NCBI GenBank assembly: GCA_902729315.2 | Contig: LR746270.1 | Coordinates: forward strand, 6,503,221 to 6,567,220 | Source of the DNA: Spirodela intermedia | Lineage: Eukaryota; Streptophyta; Magnoliopsida; Alismatales; Araceae | Length of the DNA stretch: 64,000 nt | Reading direction: 5' to 3' | In this document: one piece after another, positions 55,560 through 64,000 of the stretch | Numbering within the stretch: position 1 is the first letter of the stretch | Layout of the letters: each line of letters begins with the position of its first letter | Program-made: the position numbers and the translations under genes | Notes under the pieces: generated by a model | What the model saw: only the letters and a program-made list of their open reading frames with translations | The model's database searches: none | Told to the model about the DNA's origin: nothing

Positions 55560-56260
55560 TGCAACGTCGCGCTTAGATCCTCCTGTAAATTTGATCCTTA
55601 AACCCGCCTATTTTGCCAGATCCTATCTCAGGGGATCGCTCAGATCATCTCAAGACGAGAAGATTGTTAGCGAGGGTTTATGAAACCTGCCGTTCTTGAA
55701 AAGAATCGGTAAAAAGAACTGAGGCCGGATCATAGCTCAACCAAGGCTCCGGAATGGATTCGTTTACCTCTGACGCCGTACAGCCTTCCGATCTTTTCAA
55801 GCACGCAGATAATCACCGTTACCGGTGCGCCTCAAGGAAAACCTCCGGTCGAAAGAAAGCACATAGTCAAATGAAGAACAAGAATCGATCTCCAACATCA
55901 TCAGACCGAAGATCAAGAAATTAAACTTCTTCGAATCCCGCTCACACGCAGCCATACCTAGATCTGAGAAACGCCGATTAGTAACTGGAGAATTAATGAC
56001 CATCCGAGCGGATCGTCGGCCAATCCACTGCATTGAGCACGTTCGAGCTTCACTGAGAGCATATCACTCGACCGATTCTCGATATCCCGCGTACGATCGG
56101 CGGGAGGGTGTACCATTCTCCATGGATGGTTTCGAGTAGGAGCAAGGCGCGTGAACAGGGCAGCGACTGGCGGAGGAAGAAGAGAGTCTGTGGGTGTTGA
56201 CTTCCCGCCAGAACTGGCTGGCCTGGAGGTCTTTTGAAACCGGTGTTTAAAAGACCGAAC
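55560..56260 (-). promoter_or_regulatory. Distal leader block of copy J
   Basis: It is the same conserved block as in D, E, G, I and K, closest to K ('gaatggattcgtttacctctgacgccgtac'). The upstream ATG is at 56121-56123 (MENGTPSRRSYAGYRESVE). The coding-proximal half of the leader is deleted, consistent with the fusion described for copy J. Confidence 0.5.
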
Positions 56261-56827
56261 CGGGTCGGGTAACTAAATGCTGAACACGGCCGTTCAATCG
56301 ATCGAGCAGAGTGATATTCTAAAGTACCTATAGATCTTTATTCACCTCACAAGCTTCCTAAAGATATGACCTGAGAAATTTAAAGCAGTCGAGGGAGAGA
56401 AAGAGAGAGAGAGAGAGAAATGGCAACATTCCTTATTCTTGTAACTAGCGAGAGAGAGAGCAACGGCATGAAGTAGACCCATGTCTCTCTTCGTTATGCA
56501 TGCTTAAATTACGCAAAAAATTGACCCGACTTGGTGTAGTAATTTGGACCTCTACTTCTCATTTGCCTTTCTCTCTACAAGCTGGGCTAGAGAAAAGATT
56601 TTTCATGCTCAAAGATGAGTACAATATGATGTTATCAGTGTATTATTCTACCTAAATCATTTCTCATGACCAATTTTATTTGAACCGTGCTAATTTCTTA
56701 TTTTTAGCATTAATTTTTTAACATTCTCAATGAAATAGTGTTTATGGAACTTGAATCAAATATAACATCTTTCCTGATGACAACACATTATATTATTGGG
56801 ATGGTTATCCTTTCTTCATATCAACAT

Positions 56828-57850
56828 TGGGAGAATTGATGGAGTCAACATGAGGGTTCATTCCCTTAGGTGGACCCACGAGGAGGAAGAAGAGGGAGGA
56901 GAAGAGGCCATATCACCCACGCACCCCTTCTCCTCTAAGGAAGGCACCTCTCCCTCCAAAAGACACGACTTGACATCCTTTGGGAGGGGACGACTCGAAC
57001 TAACTTCCTCTCTTTCTTATACATACTCAAACACACATACACTTGAAAGAAAACAAAAAGTTGACATTGAATTTGGAATCAAGAAGATTCTTATTATCTC
57101 TCTCACCTCTTGGATTAGGGGTTCATTTTCTCTTTCACTCGCCCTTGGATTAGAGGTATCTTCTTCTTCTCGCCCTCTTGAATTAGGGAGACCTCTCTTT
57201 CTTTCTCTTCTCTCCTACCGTTTCTACCATTCCGCCTTCTAGCCATCCGCCATGTCACCAATCTCACCTCTCTTTCCTCTCCAACTGTCACTATCATTCC
57301 GCCTTTTCATCGCCCGCCCCTTGCCGTTGTTCCACCTCCTTGCCGTCCGTCCTATCGCCACCATTCCACCTCCTCATCATCGTCATTCCGCCTCCTCATC
57401 ATCCACCCCATCGCCAGCCAACCTTCTTTTCTCTCCCGTCATTGCTGTCGTTCCGCCTTCTCACCTTCTGCCCCATCGCCAACCTGCCGTCGCCACCATT
57501 TCCCCTTCTGGCCGTCTGTCCATCGTGACCACGAGAACCTTCTTTTTTTTCTCTCTCTCTCGCCGTCGCCACGTACCCCTCATTTTCTCTCTCTCTCTCT
57601 CTCTCGCTCGCCGACGCCCTCTCATTCCACCCCCTTTTCTCTCTCCACCTTTTCTTTTTTTTACATCATTATTTTATCATATTATTTCACCTGACTTTTG
57701 GTCCTCAATTATACCTGCCAGCCTAAATAGCTCATTTCCTTCTAACAGCACCAGGCCACTCCTTGGTGCTAACCACTCAGACTGAACCTTGAAAAATCAC
57801 TAACCAAGCTCGTGGAACTCGAACCAACAAGAATCTTCAAGATTAGAATT
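56828..57850. repeat. One-kilobase pyrimidine-rich insertion with degenerate short repeats
   Basis: It interrupts spacer that is continuous in the neighbouring units (compare 52400-52930 and 62940-63480). From 57230 to 57540 it is built of loosely repeated words such as 'ttccgcctYctcatc' and 'ccccatcgcca'. The 177-codon plus-strand frame at 57252-57785 is a Ser/Pro/Leu low-complexity product of this composition. No LTR ends or target duplication were identified. Confidence 0.5.
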
Positions 57851-58009
57851 CCACAAGAATCTAGTTACTCTTTGTAAATTTCATATTTCCTCTTAATGTT
57901 ATGATTGAAATCAAGATTTTAATAGTATTGTAATATTTAACCATGTACAAGTAGGTTCTTGATCTATCTCGTGTCACTTGGATCTATTCCCATCATATTG
58001 ATGTTCTTT

Positions 58010-58151
58010 CCTTTAACTTATAGGTCATAAACTTTGCTATCTCCTTTCCTTGGATCTTCATAAATTCTAAAAATTACCCAACCTCAACCCACCAATCCAA
58101 AAATTCCTCTTTACATAATAGGCCATTAAAACTAGGTAAATCAATTTTCAT
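58010..58151 (-). mobile_element. Ty3/gypsy gag fossil, second tandem copy
   Basis: The minus strand from 58151 reads MKIDLPSFNG, then KEEFLDWWVEVG and a stop, then EFMK and KFMTYKLKG. It is the counterpart of 53015-53240 in the next ~5.5-kb unit. Confidence 0.6.
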
Positions 58152-59239
58152 AATATCATCTTGCATAATTTAATTATTTAGTAGGATGCTTCATATCATC
58201 TATATGTAAATAAAACTATTAGAGTCAACTAAATTTTTTTTTGGCTGTCTTTACATAGGATGCCTCATATTATTTTCATTGTCCAAAATTAGAACATACA
58301 CTTTTCCAACTCTGAAACCCTCTCAGAACCTTCATTCAATGTTTCACATAGATAATAACTTTTATGGTACTATTCATGGAACTCATACTATTTTGTCTTA
58401 GATAATAGGCCTACCTCCCGAATTACCTCTCAATATGGTTGACTCTTTGTCCTATTGAGATCTTTAACTTTGATGGCTCTAAAGTTTTAAATATCAATTT
58501 AATACCAATCGTCATAGTGGGAGTTGGATAAAAAATGAGTTTTTACTTCATTCTACCTAGACATGACACTTCTATAATGATTAATGTCCTGATTTAATAA
58601 AACATGGAACCTTCTATAGTTGAATCATTAAGGACTTGTAGGAGAGAGCCATGAATCCACAAATATCAAATTTTTCCTTCAATCTACCAAGGGCATTTCA
58701 ATAACATGGAAAGAGGGGGAAAATCTTAAAGATGAAATTTCTTCTTAACTTGGCAATGCAACATGAAATCTTCATCTTATTAAATACTAAGAGTTGAGAC
58801 ACCTTATTATAATATGTGTGTAAACACATATTGTGACACATATAGATCTTGCCTAAATTGAAAAATAGACAGAAATCCTAATTCCACCTCCTCCTCTCTT
58901 GGTGTTTCACCCAAATCTATAGTTCTAATAGTCTCTAGTAAACTTTCCCCAACCATTTGATATTCTAAAATGGATCCACGATGATATCATTATAGATTTC
59001 ATTGAAGAATCACCAAATGCAGATTAGTTCAATGTCATCTTGGTTTTCATTGATAGACTAACCAATTACACATTTTTCTCTCTACTAAAACATTCACTTT
59101 CAGCTCCAAAGTGTTGCACATGTTTTCATTCTAGACATTATGCACCTGCACAAAGTTCTAACTTCGATTCCTTATAGATTGTGATCGAATCTTTACAAGT
59201 ATTTTCTGGAGATAGTTTTTCAAAATGCACTAGAACATG

Positions 59240-59402
59240 CCTAATTAAGGTGTTTTCTAAGTGATGGTCCCCAACAATGGAGAAAATGGCTAACTTGGGC
59301 TGAGTTCTAGTACAATACCAACCATCACTCATCAACAAACATCACTAGCTTTAAGGTGGTCTATAGCTAGGACCCTCCCGCCCTTCTGAAATATGGACAC
59401 CC
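59240..59402 (+). mobile_element. Ty3/gypsy integrase fossil, second tandem copy
   Basis: It reads LRCFLSDGPQQWRKWLTWAE, then a stop, then YNTNHHSSTNITSF and DPPALLKYGHP. It is the counterpart of 54176-54355, with a deletion of about 80 bases just before it. It keeps some residues of the presumed ancestral integrase better than the first copy does, for example WAEF. Confidence 0.65.
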
Positions 59403-60527
59403 TAAGGCTAGTGTTGATGCATAGAAAAACTAAAAATTTAATCATGTGATTTTTTTAGTGTAGAACTTGTTTTTGGTTGTTTCCTAAGTCATATGTCCTT
59501 ACAAGATTTGAAGGCCATGTTAATAAATTTAACACACATGCACTTGATGCATCTAATTGGATTATGAGGATCAAGGAGTGTAAAGTCCATTGTTTATTCC
59601 AAGCAGTTAGTAATCAAGATCTTAACTTATGATTGATATGATCAGCATTATTAGGTAGAAAAGCTCAATACAATTATTCGGGAATCAAGAAGTATCACGA
59701 TGTGCAATTCCTGGTGAGTGATTCTGTCTATCTATGCCTAAGACAATATCAACCATAGAATCTTTACATCATGTCTTAATGAGAAGTTTTCTCCTCATTA
59801 TTTTGGGCCTTTCAACATCTGAAAAGAATTAGAGCAGTCGTGTATCATCTTAAGCTAAACCTCGCCACTGCAGTTGGATGAAAATATCACTTGAATTTTA
59901 ACTCTGAAGAATATTCTCTGACAATGGTATATAGACACCACGCGACATAAGAGCTCTACTCTCATGGGCTGGGTGATCAAATTCAAATTTACAAAGTGAA
60001 ACACACATATTGGAGTATTGATGCGACCATTGCATCCTCCAAACCATTATAAGACAGAAAGGGAGAACAGATGATGGCAAGACATCAACAATGCGACATG
60101 ATTCAGAAGGTTCATCCTAAATAAAGAAGGCGAAGCATCAATCAATCTTTGAGACGTTGAATCGGGGTAACTCGCCGATCAGAATATTCCATAAGCTATT
60201 GTGGGTTTTTAGGTGTGAGGGTAGGAAGTCTCGTAGGAGAGTCCCAGAGGTTGACCCTCTCGAAGTTATCAGTTACTAGGGAGCCCTCTGTCAAGCTTTC
60301 CTAGCTTCGTATATTCCCACCGATACCCTCTCAAATGTTTCGGGCAGAAAATCTATCTTACCTCACGGGAACATTCTTACTGATCTGACCTGATAAAGAA
60401 AAGACAGACTGAAGCCCGTCGTCCATGGAACGAAGACCGCCCCAAACCAATTCTTCAGCGATTGAAGACCGAGCACCAGCAATGGCGGAATAGCTTGCGG
60501 TGTCTTTGTCTTCTTCCTCACCTCGCG

Positions 60528-61172
60528 CTACGAAAAGCTTGATACGTAAGCGCTATGTCCGAGCATCTGACCAACGAAGGACGTCTCCACCGCAAACTGG
60601 ACCTGAATTTCGGTCATCGGCCAAGAGGAGGGCGTAAGGTGCACATGATCCTCCAGAAGAAGAAGGCCTATATCCATGTCCCTGAGAAGAACCGCCGCCA
60701 GAGCCACGTGTAGCGGAAGCCAGGTGGCCAATATGAAGACGGGAGAGACGCCGCAGATCTCCGCTACGTCGAGCATCTCCGCCATGAACATGGGCCAGCA
60801 GCTGCCGTGAAACCCGAGTGCCTGCAGGCTCCGGTGGAGGTCGTCCCCGATGAAGATGTTGCGGAGGTCGCAGAGGAAGTTGACGAGGCGGGGGGCGATG
60901 GCATCGTTCTCCGCCGAGGAGAGTCGGTACACCAGCACATGCGTCAGGTAAGAGAGGTGGATGGAGCTGACTCTCCGCCTGAGGGAGCCGTCGGGGAGGA
61001 GCGACGGCTCCCAGAAGAAGGAAAGACCGACGATCCTCGTCCCCGGCCATGTTTCCTCGACCCGCCGCACCCACTCGTCTGCCTCCTCCGCTCTGGTTGT
61101 CATAAAGACAAGAACCCGTCTACCGGCGATTCGAACATACCTGAAATTTTGTGGCGGAAGCCCCGACGCCAT
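60528..61172 (-). CDS. Copy K: intact WRN-exonuclease-like pseudoenzyme (214 aa), reference copy
   Basis: It starts at MASGLPPQNFRYV (ATG at 61170-61172). Positions: N-terminal strands 10-33, motif I IVGLSFFW 47-54 (active enzymes have VGLDxEW, so D to S51 and E to F53), central strand SIHLSYLTHVLVYRL 70-84, motif II FIGDDLHRSL 107-116 (Asp to S115), DVAEIC 135-140, SWPMTEIQ 183-190, motif III 193-197 (YxxxD replaced by F193 and T197), final helix to G205. The gapless fit to YACVDAFVSFEIG at 193-205 supports the family call. No signal peptide or membrane span was seen. It is predicted to fold but not to cut nucleic acid; its role is unknown. Confidence 0.78.
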   Translation of the reverse strand: MASGLPPQNFRYVRIAGRRVLVFMTTRAEEADEWVRRVEETWPGTRIVGLSFFWEPSLLPDGSLRRRVSSIHLSYLTHVLVYRLSSAENDAIAPRLVNFLCDLRNIFIGDDLHRSLQALGFHGSCWPMFMAEMLDVAEICGVSPVFILATWLPLHVALAAVLLRDMDIGLLLLEDHVHLTPSSWPMTEIQVQFAVETSFVGQMLGHSAYVSSFS

Positions 61173-62390
61173 TCTCACAACTGCTAGAAGTTCGTTCCTC
61201 CTTCGATGGTGCTGTTTGGCCAATCCTTCGGAGAACTTTTCGATTATTCAGAGAGAGGCCAGCAAAATCGGTGGTACTTATTCCCGCCTCTTCTCGGGAA
61301 GCTTTCTTGAATCTGGACAAAACAAAACCAGACGACAGACGGTAGTGAGAGCAGGATGGACTGATGGATTATCCAATAACAAGGAGAACTGAATCCAATC
61401 ATAACATTGTTCTCCACCAACGGAAGTTCATCCCCCCCTTTCCCCCTTTTCTTCCCCAGTCTCAGTGGAACAGCTGGCAAACCGTGCGTAGCAGTACTCA
61501 AGGGGAAGCGCTACGTCTGTTTCTCATTGACGCATGTCTAGCGTCCATGTTTCCATTTCCGGCCTTCGAAATCCTTCACCTCCGAAGTTTCCGGACGCGG
61601 GAAAACGGAAGGACGCTGAAGAGCCCTAGAATTCTAGTTAGCTAAACTCATGAAAACTCCTCCGGGGAATTTGATCCTCAATCCCATCCAGGAGCAATCC
61701 ATCCTTAAACACGACCCGATTTGCCAGATCCTATCGCAGGGGATCGCTCAGATCTTTTGAACACGAGAACATTTTTAGCGAGGGTTTATGAAACCAACGG
61801 TTCTTGAAAAGAATCGGTAAAATGAACTGAGGCCGGGTCACAACTCAATCAAGGTTCCGGAATGGATTCGCTTACCTCTGACGCCGTACAGCCTTCCGAT
61901 CTTTTCAAGCACGCAGATAATCACCGTTACCGGTGCGCCTCAAGGAAACCTGCGGTCGAAAGAAAGCACATAGTCAAATGAAGAACAAGAATCGATCTCC
62001 AACATCATCAGACCTCAACCAAAGAACAAGAAGCTAAACATCTGCGAATCGGGCTCGGATGCAGAAATACCTAGATCTGAGAAACGCCGATCAGTGACTG
62101 GAGAATTATCGAACATCCGGGCGGAGCGTCGGCCAATCCACTGCATTGCGCACGTTCAAGCTTCACTGAGAGCATATCACTCGACCGTTTCTCGAGATCC
62201 CAGATCCGATCGGTGGGAGGGGTGCACCATTCTCCATGGATGGTTTCGAGTAGGAGTAAGGCGTGAGATCAGGGCAGCGGCTGGGGGAGGAAGAAGATAG
62301 TCTGTGGGAGTCGACTTCCCGCCAGAACTGGTTGGCCTGGAGGTCTTTCTAAATCGGTGTTTAAAAAGACCGAACCGGGTCGGGAAACCA
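61173..62390 (-). promoter_or_regulatory. Conserved leader block of copy K
   Basis: It is complete and very close to the J block. The upstream ATG is at 62235-62237, with a one-base insertion in the following C-run that changes the short frame (MENGAPLPPI and on). Candidate splice borders of the internal 5' exon are kept near 61875-61948. The GA/minisatellite unit is lost here, where 62530-62560 passes directly into spacer. Confidence 0.5.
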
Positions 62391-62559
62391 GACGCTGAAC
62401 ACGGCGTTTCAATCGCTCAAGCAATGTGATATTCTAAGGTTCTTATAGATCATTATTCTCCTCACAAGCTTCCTATAGATATATTTATTTTATTAGTTCA
62501 CACGACTTAAATAAAATATGACCCTTAGAAATTTAAAGCAGTCAAGAGAAGTACCCACA

Positions 62560-64000
62560 TCTCTTTTTGCTATGCATCCTTAAATTACCCAAACAAATGA
62601 CCTGACCTGGTACAAGAATTTGGATCTCTACTTCTCATTGTCTTCTATCTCCCATGGGCTTCTCTCTACAAGTTTGGGAAGAGCAAAGATTTGTGATGTT
62701 CAAAGATTACTATATTATAGTGTTATAATTGTAGTTCTTTCCCTTTATATCTTCCCATGAATTTATTCCTGAATCATTTCTTATAACCAATTTTGTATGA
62801 ATGCTGGTGATTTTTTATTTTTAGTTTTTGTTAACCATTATCAATGAAATAATATTTTTGCCACTACATTCAATTATAAGATCTTTGTATGGTATCAATT
62901 TGTTGCATTTGAAAAACATTATGTTATTGGGATGGACCTCCTTTCTTCATATCTACATGAGCTGCTTTCTAATGATTGTGGGAGAAAATGTGTCTTTCAA
63001 GTTGATGTTCTATCTCATCATTTTCCTCATTTTTTACCTATGTGAAATTGGTTGCACCTCTTTTGGGACAAAAATTTTGTTCATGACCTTTCTGCATAGT
63101 GTTTTTGCCACATCTATAACATTCTGAGGAACAGTGGATAAAACAAGATTTGACAATGTACTGCACCATTCCGACTCCATCCCAGCTTTAGTACATGAGT
63201 TGTTCCCCATGTATTGTGACTAGTGGAGAAGTAAGAGCAGATTGCTTTGACCTTTCTTGCGAAAAGAGAGAAATGTTGTTGCAATTCAAAAATCATGTTT
63301 TGACCTTCTCTAGAAAGAAATATGCACATTCTACTCTTACATTATCTTTTGCCAGAAAGCAAAACTACTTTATTTCACTATTTCTTATGAGAAAACTCTT
63401 TATCATTTAACCTGTATAGGATTTTGACTCTCTCAAATTAAATTGGGAAGACAACTAGTTAAGGTCTTCTGCATATTCCACAACAAATCTAGGTCCTTGT
63501 AATTTTGATATTTTCTCATAATCTTGTGGAAGAAATCTAGATTTTAGTAACTTATCATTTTAAAAGATGTACAACTAAGTTCCTGACCTGACCTTGCTCG
63601 TGTCACTTGGATATATTCCTACCATATTGATGTTTTACCCTTCAATTTCTAGGTCACATACTTCACTTTCTCCTTTCTCTAGATCTTCATATATTCAAGG
63701 CTTTTCCAATGTTGACTTTACTAATGATCTCCATATTTTTCTAAATCTCCAAAATTAGAACATAAACTTTTCCAATGCTTAAACCCTCTCAAAAATGTCT
63801 TTCAATTACTCATGCAGATACTTATTTGTATTGTAATTTTCATGGAACTCAAACTAATTGTCTTACATAAGCCATCTACCTCATTCTAATGATATCTTTA
63901 ACATTTGTAGATTGAAATGTCACTCTAATACCAACTAGTGTAGTGGAAGTTACATAAGAAAGAAAGTTTGACCTCAATGACTAAGATGATATTTCTACAA
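62560..64000. other. Start of the next tandem spacer, with gag and primer-site remnants
   Basis: It is homologous to 40870-41930, 52230-53100 and 56480-56827. It includes a short gag remnant on the minus strand at about 63625-63700 and a primer-site-like TGGTATTAGAGT at 63922-63933. Frames of 71-99 codons on either strand are not conserved between units. The unit runs off the window. Confidence 0.5.

Noticed and set aside
57252-57785. 177-codon Ser/Pro/Leu-rich plus-strand frame
   Set aside because: The product follows from the pyrimidine-rich degenerate repeat; no conserved start, domain or counterpart in neighbouring units.
62828-63127. 99-codon hydrophobic frame that could be a membrane protein
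   Set aside because: The equivalent spacer positions in the other tandem units have stops and shifts, so the frame is not conserved.

Overview
This is nuclear DNA of a flowering plant. Genes are split by GT-AG introns, GC-rich gene islands sit in AT-rich spacers, CT/GA microsatellites flank the genes, and decayed Ty3/gypsy retroelements are present. The GC-rich coding sequence suggests a monocot, possibly a non-grass commelinid such as the banana, ginger or palm groups. That placement is inference, not something the sequence proves.

Layout: 1-3000 is AT-rich with no gene. At 3.0-4.8 kb lies a CC-type (ROXY-like) glutaredoxin gene (+), with three TGACGT boxes about 1.1-1.4 kb upstream. At 5.7-14.8 kb lies a complete ISWI chromatin-remodelling ATPase gene (+, CHR11/CHR17 type). 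Its 25 coding exons could be joined codon by codon into one 1081-residue frame. Just behind it (15.3 kb) is a possible orphan first exon encoding a mitochondrial-type presequence.

From 16 kb to the right edge the window is a tandem, minus-strand gene family of small (about 209-215 aa) proteins. Each aligns end to end with plant Werner-type 3'-5' exonuclease (DEDDy) domain proteins, but every copy has lost all four metal-binding acidic residues and the motif III tyrosine. I see eleven coding copies or remnants (A-K) plus one flank-only derivative (B'). Seven are intact (B, C, D, E, G, I, K), A is frameshifted, F and J are truncated or stopped, and H is a fossil. Copies A-C (16-29 kb) form one subgroup and D-K (30-62 kb) another, each with its own conserved upstream leader.

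The right-hand copies sit in roughly 5.5-kb units (49.5-54.8, 54.8-60.3 and 60.3-64+ kb). These units also carry the same decayed Ty3/gypsy gag and primer-binding-site fragment on the minus strand. The first two also carry an integrase fragment on the plus strand, so the retroelement insertions predate the amplification. Between 37 and 49.4 kb a separate AT-rich noncoding repeat of about 1.6 kb occurs in both orientations.

The glutaredoxin and ISWI genes look like ordinary conserved genes. The novel part is the amplified family of catalytically dead exonuclease-like proteins.
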